Shown: positions 30,701-45,100 of the stretch, piece by piece | How positions within the stretch are numbered: position 1 is the first letter of the stretch | How the letters are laid out: every line of letters begins with the position of its first letter | Made by a program: the position numbers and the translations under genes | Source: Labrus mixtus | Lineage: Eukaryota; Chordata; Actinopteri; Labriformes; Labridae | Reading direction: 5' to 3' | NCBI RefSeq assembly: GCF_963584025.1 | Contig: NC_083628.1 | Location: 22,527,544-22,591,543 of the forward strand | Length of the DNA stretch: 64,000 nucleotides | The notes under the pieces: generated by a model | The model's database searches: none | What the model was told of the DNA's origin: nothing | Seen by the model: the letters and a program-made list of their open reading frames with translations, nothing else

Positions 30701-33700
30701 ACTGACCAATCTATCCATTTTCTTTCAACATTGGACTAAATAAGATAAAGGCAAAATTACGATTAGAAAAAAGAGGTTTTGTTTCAAGTAATATGTGCCT
30801 GTTAGTCCACCTTACATAGGCAAGAGAATGATCATCTATTTTAATCTAATGCATAGTGCTTTGACCCTGTAAATAACACAAAATAAACAGATAATTAACT
30901 ATTCAAGCAAAAAAGATGCAGCTAATTGTTGTCTAAAGCCGTTTTTAAAGACATGTACGCCTGACAATTTCAGGACAGGCTGCCCCTGAAATGTGTTGCT
31001 TGTTTAAATATGCACTTCACATTTGGACACTTTCCATGTGAGATTGGAGGGGGGGAATCAGGAGTTGAACGTAGCAAAAGAGTCTCCCGCTATGATGACG
31101 ATAACACTTTATTGATTCCCAGAGGGGGAATTCAGGATATTATATCAATGCTAGGTGTTATTAAATGTATTCACAGTATCAATGAATGATGCCTGCTTAT
31201 AGCTGGGAATTTTCCTGAATGTTTTTGGTTGTGTTGTCACGGCACATCGGCTCGCCCTGACTTCACCCAGAACATTTACTAAGAGGCTGACAGTAAAATT
31301 AATTAACCAGGTTAATTTGGGTGAGAAGAAATCAGCCATTTGCATTCATAAATGCAGCTCACTCAAAAAATGTTGGTACATTTTCTTGAGTTTTTGTGAA
31401 AACACCAACACTACATGTTTCAGCTCTGCCACTCCACTCTGTGCTTTCCTTCCTCTCTGAACTTTCTGTCACAGCATTATTTGATCTAAGACAGGAAATC
31501 TGAAAACAAAGTGGGTGGTGTGTATCCTTTAGTAAACACCAAACAAAAACCTCTCCCACATTTGCAAACTCTATAAAGCCTCTGGTCTCTTGCATACTTG
31601 AGGAAGATCGGATGGAGACAGTTTTTATTTGTGATAGAAATGTAACACCATTTAATTCATATATAAATTATGCAGCTTTAATGCTTTGTGCCACTGCAGA
31701 CTGGGAACACTCCACAAAAGTAAAACACAAAAAACTGCAGAAATAGGATAAAATGACATGTACAAAAATGGCAATGCAATACCCTTTGGTGTTTCTGGGA
31801 ATACACAGGACCCTCTGGCAGGCCGATCCATCTTCTCCGGGAATCTGTTTCAACATCTGGAGGAGAATCGCAAGTTCAGGAATCGCTTTGTATCTGTACC
31901 AAACAGCTACAAAATCAGCCTCTATGAGAGCAAAGCTGTGAGTGCACTTCATGCTTGACTTCACACTTATCTTAAATGGTAATTTTTGCACTTTTGTTGA
32001 AAAAGCTTGTTTTTTGTCTCTCTAATAGGCACATGATCGAGGCCTCCACCCGAAAACAACCATAAACTGTGCTGGGTACAAGGCCCTGGACTCTATGGAA
32101 GAATACATGGAGCTGATTAATAACAGCCTACCAGGTGGGTTAAAGATTGACAGGACACGGAATAGGTACAACAAATATTACATTAACAAACATAAGTATT
32201 GGTAGATAGACTTGTATAGAGCAGATCCACTTGTGGCTGCTTTGACATATTTTGAGGTCTTATGAAAAACCTTTTCAAATTGCATCAGTAGATTGATTCA
32301 ACCTGCAGTAGTGAAACAGGCTGCTATGACTGTAATGTAATCCTTGAGAGCTGATATGCCCAATCAAGGTACAGCCCCTTAAAGTGTTTGTTTTGAACTG
32401 ACTCAGATTGTCATTCCTAAATTGTTTCTAAAAACAAGGTTTGCTCCCCTCTTATTGGGAAGTAAGATGTTTTCTTCAAAAAACAGAAACAGCTTTTTCA
32501 TTGCTCTCTTCAAAGTCACCGGACTGCATCGGAATAAAAACATACCCACAGAACCCTGCTTTTGCCTTTTGTGTGTGTGTCATTGTATCTTACACAAATA
32601 CTGTAATGGATCATAAGTAACCATTTAAGAAAAATCAATGCTGACCCACACAAAACAGAAACACAACTAACACATTGACTGAGGCAGTCATTTGGCAATC
32701 ACAGATTTCACCAATGAAGTCTGGACTGGTGGCTTTGCAAAGAGCAGTGTGACCCTTCACTTTCTTTGAATTTGTGAAAAACTTTGAAAGTATGTCAACT
32801 TATTTTGCCACCGACAGGTTAACCTGACATGCAATCTCACTTTAGCCCAAACATTCATGTACAAATATTGTTAAATGTTAAATGTTAAAGAGCCCCAGAA
32901 TCCCTCTTTTATATAGATAAATAATTAAGTATGAATAGTTTGGAGAAACTTGTATCCAGAGTCATAGCTCCAAGTGGACTTTAGCCTTGAGTACATGTCT
33001 CTCTTTTACTCAAAGATTCAAACTTATCCTGGAAAGAATTTTTGACTAAGTCTGCCAAATCATTCACCCAAAGTTAAGACTCAAGTAGGGAAAAGGCCAT
33101 CACATTATTTACTTGTTAAAATCAGATATTTTACATAACCTTGTTTACATTGTTCATCTCAATGCACTTTGCTTGTGTGTTGTCTTCTTTTTTTATTGTC
33201 AGAACAGAGCAGTCCACATGTATGTTCTTATTCTCCTTCTGTCATGTCACTTCTGTAGGTATCAAGGCCAAAGTGGGCAGCCATCCATTTATTAAGAGTG
33301 CCACCCAGTTCCCCCTCATTCTCTGGCACCCGTACGCCCGCCACTACTACTTCTGTGTGATGACGGAGAAGGAGCAGACAAAGTGGCACGCTGTGCTGCA
33401 GGACTGCGTCCGACACAGTAACAACGGTAACAATGCACACTCAATGACCTAGAACTAGTTAGAAACCTATAAGGTGGATGTCATTCAGGTCTTAACTAAA
33501 ACTTTGATGAGTGTAAAAGATGATAAGACAATACATGTATCTGTCTACACCTAACAGTACATGAACAGTATTTGATGAGTGTGTCTCTCTCTGAGCTCCA
33601 CCCTGATAAAGACGCGTCTCTCTCTGCCAGTCTACCATTGTTGGAGGTTCATCTGAGGGTGTGTGTCACAGTGTGAAACCTTTGAATGCCATGAGAGTGA

Positions 33701-36700
33701 GCACGTTGATCTATGACTGTGAGATGCTGCAGGAATGATGCAGCCTTCTTTTGTTTCTTTATTTGTCTTTGTGAGAGTGACATGTTGTTGTCATTGGACC
33801 ACAGCTACAAATATTACACATTTTACAGCCCATAAAGACAACCTGTACTACTCAAACAGTGGACAGGGCAGGTACTTCATTCACTCACCCGATGACACAA
33901 CAAGGCTTATATTTAAGGTTGTTGTAAGACTTGTTGCTCGTTCAATATAAACTATGTCCACAGATTCCATGTTAAACTTCCTTTAAGTGCTGAAAACTTC
34001 AGCCGATTTATTGTTTATTCAATCTATAGAAATGTTTTGTTTAATCAATAAATGAACACAATTTTTTAACAATTTAAAAAAAAAATGTTTTCATAACTTT
34101 GTTTTTTTTTTTTAATTGTGATTAGAAAAAAGTAGCAGCAGTAACTTAGGGCTTGGGGAAATTGTAATTGGTAATTTCAACGTACATACAAATGTTTCAA
34201 ACCAATAACAGACAGAATCATTATAAATCAATGTCACCTTGAAATCATGTTTCTATGAGTAACATGAGAAGAAAATGTTCAGGGGAAAACACCAAATTAC
34301 ACTCTTTCTTGATTTAAAGAAAAAAGCTTTCACTTAGGTACAAGACCAGTTTTAATATGATGGTATTTGATGCTTGGGTATGATGTTACCAAAAGTATAT
34401 TTAATTTGTTTTTCCACTTCAAATAGTCTATCCAATATAGACTACAGCATCCTCTATTTCATTTCATTTCTTTGATTGGTCAGGGGACAGTGGGTAATGA
34501 CATTGATCATTTATTCAAAGAAAAACGAGCAGATGGTTGCACCAGATTTAGTGAGTCACTAATTTCCATCAGTAGTCCCACATAAAAGTGACGCAAGACA
34601 AACAATAAGACTGCACTCAACTCCATAACCTTAATTTAAGTAGTTTTGTTGACTAAAGTAAACCACTGACCTGACTACGTGGACTACACTTTGTAGGCCT
34701 GTCATCCACCCTAGGATCCAGGGTGGTACATAAAAGTAGTGTTTCACTCTAAATATCATTTTCCGTGAACATAACACAGGTAGCAATTACTTTTTCAGCA
34801 AACATAGTTAAGTTAAGAAGCCCTGTAATAGCATCCCTCATCAGTGTGGGGATGCCTATTATGCCTTAATCATAAAAAAGTCTTAATAATTGTGTGCTTT
34901 AATAAATTCACTTTAGGTTGAGCTCATGTCTTTGTAACATGGAAGGGGAGATAATAGAGGCTTTAGTATTAAATGTTCAAACAAAGAACGCAGAAGGTTT
35001 TCTGTTTGGTTGCACATTACAGGATGTTTGTTTTATTAGGGTGGGGAACTACACTTGATCTGCTCATTGGATTTCTTCTTGTGCTGGCATGACTCATGTG
35101 TCGTTGTGCTGAGACAGACACATGCAGGACGTTCAAACATAATGACATTTATTTTTTTAGTCATGTTGTCATACTGTTTCTCTCAGGTTAGCAAAACAAC
35201 TTTGATCGACACCTCTGGCCTTCGTGAAGAAGAATCTAAATAAGTATAATTGATTGGCCTGTTTCCGAAGCTTAACTGTGGAGAATTTATACCGACCGAC
35301 TTTTCATTGGCTGTCATTTTAAAGTTTTGCAGAATGTCACGAGTCCATTTTCTGTGTTTGTTTTTAGGAAAATTCAAGTTTAATTTCTGTGGTTTGCAGC
35401 ACAAATGTGGGTGTGAGTGAGTGAGTGAGTGAGGGAGCGAGTGAATAAATGAGTGAGTGAGTGAAGGAAGAAATGAGTGAGTGAGTGAGTGAGAGAGCAA
35501 GGGAGCGAGCGAGTGAAGGAATAAATGAGTGAGTGAGTGAGTGAGTTTGTGGGTGTGAGTGAGGGAGTGAGTGTGTGTGTGTCAGTGAATAAATGAGTGA
35601 GTGAGTGAGGGTGTGAGTGAGGGTGTTATCGAACATTCAGGCGGGAAACTTGGGGAAGATGAGATTGAAAATACTAAAGTAGAGATTGAGGGATAAACAA
35701 ACAGCCGCTGCAGTAACATGATTGGACTTGTTTGCTAAAAAGACAGGTGCTGCTGCTCTCAGCTCTTATCATTGATTAAGCACCAGTTTATGATAACTTC
35801 ATGGGTAGTTCTAAAAGTAATTTTCTTTGCTAATTTCCCTGTTTCCTGTAAGATTTTGGCATTTTTTTATTGAGATTATTATTACATTGTGGCACCCTAA
35901 TAAATCTTAATTTCAATTAAGTTTTCCTTGTTAAAATAAAGGTTAAATATATGCAGTTAGTCTACCAGATATGTGTTAACATCATTTCAACATCCTCCCA
36001 CATATATCACAGCACTATTTGTGCTTTAAATGTAGATAGCATGGATCATGAAGCTTAAAATCACGCCAATCATACAAGACCATGCAAGCAAGTGTGCATT
36101 ATAATTTTGTTTTCCACTGTGGTATGAGAAACAATCATGAACAGCTGTCAGCTACACTAAATGTCATACCATGTTTCAAATGAAATTACACACTGGCTCT
36201 GAGTTCATCGTCATGGTGACAAAGTGGCTCAACCTGATTCAGCCGTGTTTTGCACTTTGCCAACCACGACGCCAACCACGACTCCAACCAGCTATGTTGC
36301 ATGAATTTCAAACATTCTGCTTAACCACACGTGACACACGACTCAACGCTGTCTGACATCAGCGTTTGAAAACATCCACAGCTCGCTCGACAGCTAGAGC
36401 CAATAAGCAGCGCTTCAATTCTTAAGAAACAATTTGCCAGCCACTTGGCACATGAATAAGAAGCCAAACACCAACTTCAGAGCTCACACAGTTTGTGACT
36501 GTTAAACGAACTCAGCCTCTATCCGCATCCTAGCGCAGTCTTTACTTCCCAACACTACCTGCTTGGACATGCTCAGTAAACGCCAGAGACTCTGTCATAC
36601 ATTCCAGCTCTGAGGCTTGGCTCCAGGAATATGTTGTAAGGAACAGAGTGCGTTTCTGTTTTACTGTCACCACGGCTGGTGTCAGCGTTGATTGGCATTC

Positions 36701-36859
36701 GTGTTTTTTAGGCCTGTGCAGACACGCCTAGTCTCACCTCCGTCATGTTAGTGTTTGAGGAAAACCAGAATCTGTAAAGGACTTTTCCTGAGGGAGATAA
36801 ACGGTTTGACATTCTGACCCCTGACCTTCCTGCAGATTCTTTACTCACTAGACACACGC

Positions 36860-36891
<32 letters not shown>

Positions 36892-39101
36892 TAACCCTTG
36901 TACTAGTGAAGTTCTGACAGGGCAGAATTTAAAGGGATAAAAGGAAGGGTGATTGATTATAATCAAATAAACTCTATATGTTCTCATGCTAGCTGTCTGT
37001 CCTATGTGTGCACAGAAAGGACAAATCAGAAGAAAAACTAAAATTATTATATTATTTTCTTCTAACATCAGGCTCAGACATCAGGCATTTAACATGGCCC
37101 GAAGTCCCTCCAGACGCAGGGGAATTCACTGTGCTTACACATGGTGCTGGTGTTTTGGCTCTAAGAAGCCCTTCTGGATAGCTTAGCAGTGATGCAACTG
37201 TAGCACTGTTTGCTAACCCACAACACCGTAGTAACATAGGCCACTTGCTGTTTCCTTGTTTGCGCTAAATCTTTCCATCCTCTATATTGTTTTTATGGTC
37301 CAATGGTATCAACAAATATACATAATATCAAAAGTCCTCCTCCAGAATTGCTCACCCCACCTTTACACTTTAACCCTAAATTATAATTGTATTTTTTTAT
37401 ATTGATATAAAAGTAAAGAGTGATTTCAATAGGTCGGATGTTAAAGAGCATACCAGTTATGGCACTGTAAGGTGCTGTAGCAGCTGGCAGCACATGCAAA
37501 GTACTTCTCTGTCTGAACACTGACACTATTCAGCTAGTTTAGATAAGTGCCTACAGCTAGATAAATGTTCACACAGACACACTTACAGTAAGATGAATTT
37601 GAATTTCCTAAAGCGCTTGTTGTTCTATCTTCAATAGCTAACAAAATGACCAGCTGCTGCTTTGCATTGATTCAACAGGACGATTAACAGAACTAACAGG
37701 TGACTCATGATTCCCTACATCATAAAGCTTGAGCCCATCTGATTGGTCAACGTGTCAGTCTAAATGTTGGCAACACAGAGATAAACCCTAAAAGACTAAA
37801 AGAGCAAGACTCTCTCTGTCATCTACTCGATATGAAACTACAAACCAGACATCTGCAAAGTATAACTTTACTGGTAAACTTTGTTTACACAAATGTAATA
37901 AGTAGTTTAGATAAGACAATACAATTAAAGTGTGACTTCTGTGGATCACAGACTTTCAGTAAAGACTCTGTTGTTAAGCTCTGTAGATGACAGTGGAGTC
38001 ACCATGTCCCTGTACCTCCAACACATAATTAACCTGCACGGTTAAACTTCATGACCCAAGAGGCCCACAGTGGAAACTTTACTAAACACTGAAGACCTCC
38101 CTTTATAATCAAATTATAGCATTTTCAAGAAAAATTGTTTGGGTTTGTTGGATTCTTTTACATCATTGAAAATATATTTTTTGGTTTGAATACTGGTGAA
38201 AAACAAACAAACTAAGATTAACTTAAGACCTCATCCCTGGCATTATTTTACAATTCATAGATACATTTTGAAAACAAAGCAATTGAAAAAATAGCATTTT
38301 AGCCCTGATGATGGGCTCATTTTTTGCAGCCTGACCAGAAGGCAGTAATTCGCAGCAGCCAGGCTGATGCTGCATCACATTAGCAGTCAAAGATTGCTCT
38401 GAGCTGCTGCTGGGCCACGAGAGAGCCATCAATCACAGCCAGCTCTCCACCCCACAGCCTCTACAATCAGCCAGTAGCCCTCTGTTCTTATCAGGAGTCA
38501 ACCCAGTTTTACTCGGCAAGAAGAGACCTGCAACGGGATCATTCAAAAGACAATAAGGAAACGTTTTAACGCAGGCTTGACACACACAGAGGAGTGGGTT
38601 CTACTCTATATAGCATCACAACCAGACATGCTAACATGCTAAATAATTCCATAAAGGTCTGTGCAGCATCCACTCTATAGCTGCTTAAACTGCATGCTAG
38701 GCCTCTCCACTATGTGCTTGTGATGTCTGTGGCTGATGCTGTGTTTCATAAATGTTTACAGTACTCAGGTTTGGTTGGTTTCCATAGGACTGCACCATAT
38801 AGGGGAATCGTACTCATGCATGTCGAGGGAATGTAAAAAAAACATGCAGGTGGCACCAAAACTGAAGGCTAATCAGACCATGTGTGAGATCCAAATGCTA
38901 AATGGGCTCTAAAATGTAAGATTTGTAAAACGTAGAGAAGTATACACACACATATTTATGGATGTGAAGGCCTGGGAACTATTCCATGGCTGCTACGAAA
39001 AATCCCCACAACCAGAGCGTGGTGAACTAGGCAGGGAGGGAAATACCTCAAATAAAGGGACCGTGGTAAGTGCTGCCACATGTGCTATTTATACACACAC
39101 A

Positions 39102-39164
<63 letters not shown>

Positions 39165-42100
39165 CAGAGAAACTGTAATCTGTTCCTTGATCCGTCTTGG
39201 TTCATACACATGGAGAATGTGTAGTGGTTTACAGGCCTGACAGTTAACCATGAAATATTTTCCTTTAATCTTATAAGCAAAGCAGCATGTTTAGAACGTC
39301 CAGGCCACCTTGACACATCTGTGTCTTAATGGACTTCAAATTACTGGATCAGTGATCCAGAAATGTAGGAATAATATTGATGGGTTATGTTAAATCAAAT
39401 ATGTACTGATTGAACAACATGAAATAACTTAACTGAATTGAATCATGTTGCTGTTCTTTGCTTACACTTAGTTCAGGGGATAATTATTCATAACCTTTAT
39501 TTGGTTCTACATATATTTGCAAATAAGATCCTTTACAAAATATGACAAATTGCGAGTCATTTTTTGCAATGTTGCCATGGAAATGACTAACTGCATTACT
39601 TTGATACTGAAGAAAACTTAAGGACATAGATCTTAATTTGGGCCATGTTTTTGAACATTTGTTCTGAATAGTTTAAACAACATAAAATATTGTCAGATGT
39701 GTCAGACTAAATTCTTAAATATTTGTATTGTCAGCCTATTCGGATTGAACTAATTTATCTCAGAAAAGGAGAACAATTTTCTCAAATTCTAACAAAAATT
39801 CAACTCACATACTTCCCTAATCTCACCTTCTCCCTCTGCACCTCCCCTTTAACTTCCCATTTGGGAAGTGCGCAACAGAGTTTGAAAATGTCTGCTCTAT
39901 TGTTTTGGGATTTGCTTGTATTTTTCTTTTTTTATGGATGGTTTGACCAGTTTTGCTTGAGGAATTAAGCAATGGTAATGCATGAGATTTCTACAAATCT
40001 AAATTAGCTAGCACAACTGCATGCAGCAGAGCAATCCCATGAGGGCGGGTTGCACGGTCAGAAGTGACAGGCTGGGCTGAGAAGGTAAAATGCACTGGCC
40101 ATTAATATACAGTGCGCAGCCATGACTATGAGACATGTTCTTGGAGGATTTTGGGTCAAAGAATCCTAAAAGTATGCTTGCATTATGGAAACTTAGACTA
40201 GAAGTAATGGAACATCCTGGAATTATTGGGATACATTTGATGAGAACATAATTGAACATACTAAATCTTCTACGGTGAGGAAGTATTCATATAAGAATGC
40301 AGCCTTAGGAAGCTTGGAGCTAGAACAACTTCCTGTCTGGCTCTGTCTCCCCACCTCTTCACTTTTTGGGTCACTTCCTGTCTTTGTCAGCCTTTCATTG
40401 AGTCACAGACAAAACAACTTCATTCAGACTGTAAGGAAATAAAGCCACACACATGCACATGGCTGCTGGCACATAGCAGACTTCACAGGCAGGCTGCGGG
40501 TAAACCAGCCTATCATCAATCAAAGGCAGTGCAGGAAAGTTCTACATTTTTGTCTCTCGTGTTCGCAACTCAAAGAGGAATTAGCCACATAAATCAGCCA
40601 GTAATGTCCACATTACAGCTTTTTTTTATTCTTCACTCAGGGGTACAGAGGAAAGTATGAACATTGAAAAAAAGGTAATAAAGATGTAAAATAAATTAAT
40701 CTTGACCCCAAATTGTGACCCAACATATTGTGAGGATCTTTCTAATGTTACAGGACATTGCTTTGTCAACAGGTGCTAAAATATACATTCAATTAAAGTT
40801 CCTCACATATACAGTAGCCACTTGAAGGGGATTTCATATTCATTTCACCAGAGCAAAATGGCAAAAATAAATCTTACAACTGCAACATTTACTTAAGGTG
40901 TTAAGGAACAGGAAACAGCTAAAGCTGGAGTGTAAGCTTGTTAAAAAGGTATTGATGTGGATGCTTATTGTTAAAGTCTTGCTTTATTATTGACCATCTT
41001 AAACCACTGAATAAGGGCTTGGCAGTAAACTTATCCTTTAATTAGACATGCATGCATCAGAAATACTGACTCCATGTGGCCACAGAAGAAGACAAAACCA
41101 TTTAAAGACAGAGCTCCTCTCATGGACTAACTGTTAATAATGTGTGTGTTTTATTCCATTCACCTGTTCACACTCTTTTGTTTGGTTGTTTGACTTTCAG
41201 CACTCAGTGTCACTCAGTGGCCTTCACATAGGGCAGCAGAGGCAGCTCTGAAACGAGTGTATTTTCATCACTTTAACAAAACCACATGATAAAAACCAAC
41301 TTCCTAAAAGCACCCGCACTTTGCCGGGTGCTTTGTAAGCTGCTTCTATTGTCGTGTCAGCTGGGAGGGGCAGTAACCATAGAAACCACATGAAATCTGT
41401 CCAGCAGGCCAATGTCTTCCTGTTTTGAGGGATGACACAGTGGCCTATTGTAGGGGCATGTGTTTCCCTACGCTCCAGGAACTGGAACTGAACAAATATC
41501 TGGCCAGTATTATAATTCACGCAGTCTCATACATTGTACTCGGCTGCTTTGCAAACTCTGTTATTGTGGGAATCTGCAAAAAAGAAATCAAATGCCCACA
41601 TTTTTCATCACCTTCTGCCAAATAAACATATTTAAAGTAACTGCAGAAGAGTTTTCTATAACCAGCACAAAGAAATGTTGCATTGCAGAAAAAAACAACA
41701 AAAAACAGCCTCCATCCAATACAGCATATTTCCAGTGATTATACAGTATGCAGTTGCCAAACATAAAGACATCGTTCTTTTATGTCAATAACATCTGATT
41801 TTTTTTTGGTCCCACACAGGACTGCCAGAGGAGTCCACGGTTCAGACACCAGCCTTCACTGACACTGTGAGACTTTACAGACAAGCCAAGGGACACTATG
41901 GAACCTGGGATATGATGTGTGGAGAGCCCCCACAGGTCAGCCTCTCACAGATTCATTACATCATAGCTGTGTCCCAGTTTAGAGGCTGGATCACTTCAGT
42001 CAGATGTAAAAGGCCATGACCTGTTATTTCTTTAAAGTCAAACATTGCCATGGAAGATGCCTCTGTTTCCCACTGGTGCAGTATTTACACACTATTAGTT

Positions 42101-45100
42101 GTTTGATGCTTATGAACTGATGAAACACTTTGACAAGTTTGGCATTAGAAAATAAAAAGGAGTGCCTGAATGCAGTATTAGTGTTTGACAACCTAATTTA
42201 GGTTATTCAAATCTCATTAGGAACCACCTCCTTGGTCTACGTTAATTTATCACGATCCAGCCACTGACCTGAGCTACGTTTTCTACATGGAAGTAGGGTT
42301 GAAACAGAAATTATTTTCCTCCTATTACTGCATGTTTGCTACAGGTGACAGTTTAAAGAGCTTTTCCAGAACCCTTTCCTAAGTTCCTGTCCAAGGTTCA
42401 CTTTCAGGTCATAGGTCAACCTTTGAGAGGCTACAGTGATGGATGACATCCAGGTTTCTAAATGAATATAGCTCAGGAAAACACTCCATCTGCATCATGA
42501 ACACACCCTTTTCTCACACTGAAGTACAAGAATGCACCAACACAAGACCTTCAAAGAGCCTGTCAGCAATAAGACCCACCCCTCAACATACCAGCTTTCA
42601 CAAGGACACATGTACACTGTTTATAGGGGTCTGCCCTCTGAATGGGACCCTTTCAGACTCCTGTTGGTGCTTAATAGTGGCTCTGTGTTTACAGCAGTCA
42701 CTTCATTAATCTTCATGTTTCCTGTCGGTAAAGGTTTCTTCCTAGTTTGCAGTAACTACACTGTTTACTCAGCAACAGGTACAAAACAATGATCAATATC
42801 TTTTATCAACATTATATCAAATTAAAATTAGATAATGTACTCTACATCTGCACTTTAGATTAAACCTTGGTAAAAGTTGTGAAAGTATTTTACTCCCAAG
42901 TAGGATGGTATTGTACTTGCTGTGCGATACTGTAATTGTGAAATAACGATTAGAGATATTAAAAGAGAAGATTAAAGTACAAACTTAATAAGGTAATGTA
43001 TTGTATTGCAATTGAGGTTAGAAATATTAGCCAATTACAAAACAGTAGTCCCAGCCAATAGTGTGCATAGTAGGCCGGGATAGGGCTGTACTCAGAAACT
43101 AATAAACACCTGTCACTCTTCCATGTTTTATTTTCTTTTATTCTGGAGAAATATAAATAAACTGCAGATTACCATCTGTTCTATAGGCTATACAAATATG
43201 AGATTTATAAATCAAATGGGAACATACACAGAACAAGAGCTCAGCTGTTTAAATGCAACTAATAGTGAAACAAGCTGTCACAATGCATTTAATAAAGGCC
43301 AAATGTTTGACTAAAACACAGTGGGGCTTTTTCATTAAAGACATTATGACATGTAAAATCATGTGTAAATTTTAAATTAGAGATGGCTTCAGGTTTGAGG
43401 GTCATGCCATGTCTCCCTGATACATCACAGATTTTTGGGACACTATAGACTTCATTATTTTTCAGATATTATTACCCATGTTTTTACTAGCACAACAATT
43501 CAAAATATATCCTTTAAATGCAGCTTACTCATACAACAAATATTTAATTTTGAATTCAGTTTTCTGGTTTAAACGATGTTTCCCCTATTGAATCATATAC
43601 TGACCAGCCATATATTAAAAAGTGAATAACTATCATGTAGAAGCACATCTTCATTAAACATTTACATTTGTTGAAATTCACTCTTTAACCAAATGTAGCC
43701 AACTTTTAACAGACACCTTGGTGTGGTTGCACCTGTTTAGTGTTTACATCTAAGAATTTGCTAACTGTGAAGAAAAACAATAAAAAAAACATGTTTGTTT
43801 TTCTCTCTGAAGAAGTAAGACTAATAAGGAAGGTAGGCTACCGTCTTTTTGTTATGAGAAACCGAGTTAATGGGGTTACAAAGTATGTCAAATTGTTTTA
43901 TGTTATTAAAAATAAGATTCAGAAACTCACTTAACACCACCTCAGTTTACCTGGTTAATAAAATAGTGATTGACACTGCACCTCATGTAATTAGTAACAC
44001 CTGTGCTTCCCCTACAACGTCAAGTCAAATGTGTGGATACAGCCAGTTAGACTCACGGAAAACAAATATAAGAAAAACTTAAACTATATACAGCCAAAGC
44101 ATGAAATAAACTGCTTATACACTTACCTCAGAGAAGCTCATGAAGCAGTCCTCTCAGGCAGACAACAGTAGGGCAGGTGATAGGCTAGCCTAGCAGCAGC
44201 TAGCTTGTAGTGCACAGGTGAGACAGCTAACAGCTGGAGTTACCTGCAGTTTACTAATTATTTCCTCCACATAACGGTCCTGGAGTAACTCGGTTTGTGT
44301 GTTAGAAGGGATGCCGTATTATGAAATGCTAAATTAGCATCAGGCGATAATTAAGTGTGTGCAGCAGAAGTTTAGCACAGCTTTGTTTGAAAGCGTCGAC
44401 CAGACGAGTGGGCGGGGCTTCGACGGTTTAAATAGACCGCCCGCTGTTAGCAGAGCCAATTAACCAATTAAACAGCTTCTTTCATACATCTACAGTAGAG
44501 CATTTACAGGGGTAGGCCTACATATAGGCTAGCCTATTTTATTTTTTTTCCTGAAGAAATGTTATTTATTTGGTTTGAAAAGACTTCATCATAATGATTT
44601 TAGAAAATGAAAATGCTCTGGAGTTAAATGAGTTTAGTTTTTATTGCTTGAAATTTTGGATAGCCTATGTTGTCAAGCTTAGGCACAAATGACAAAACCC
44701 ACTGTAAGATATCAGATGTTAAAGCAGGATAGGGCGCGGCAAGTCACAAACAAAAATGCAAAATAAATACACAAACACTCATATTGATTTTGCCTATTTC
44801 AAAACAATAAGTGTGGTTTTACATAATGTCAGGGAGATTTAAGTTGAACACCTAAAAAAACACAAACTAACCATGCTAGTGTTTGCAAGGAAACAAATAA
44901 ATCTAAGCTCAGTGACCATAAAATGTGAAGATTTTGCATGTTATTATGATAGCAGTTCAAATTTTCTAGTTCAAGCTCATAAACATGTAATACTTTGATG
45001 ACTAGTTGCAAAATATAACAGGACTTCAGTGGAAGAAACTGTTATAAAGGTGTACAATATAAACAGGGATGGCTGAAATATAAAAGATTAAAAATACAGT

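Larger units (their letters stand above)
26756..31808 (+). other. niban2: niban2 intron 2 (5.05 kb)
   Basis: Donor GTAAGT, acceptor TACACAG. Dominated by the minus-strand CR1/L2-like LINE. A retroposon-tail fragment sits at 31105-31134. The interval 29765-31090 shows nothing I can name. Confidence 0.8.
33427..41819 (+). other. niban2: niban2 intron 5 (8.4 kb)
   Basis: Largest niban2 intron, donor GTAACA and acceptor CACACAG. It contains microsatellites at 35408-35628, 36852-36891 and 39092-39159, and a probable retroposon tail at 34445-34560 (CAGGGGACAGTGGGTAATG and TTGCACCAGATTTAG). Elsewhere only AT-rich sequence and short spurious frames are seen. Confidence 0.75.

Noticed and set aside
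35183..35636. THSLTHSL frames on the minus strand
   Set aside because: Translations of the (GTGA)n array.
41224..41520. 98-residue minus frame in niban2 intron 5, considered as a downstream exon of the antisense candidate at 44.1 kb
   Set aside because: No acceptor in phase with the 44127 or 44243 donors that I could support and no domain; not linked.
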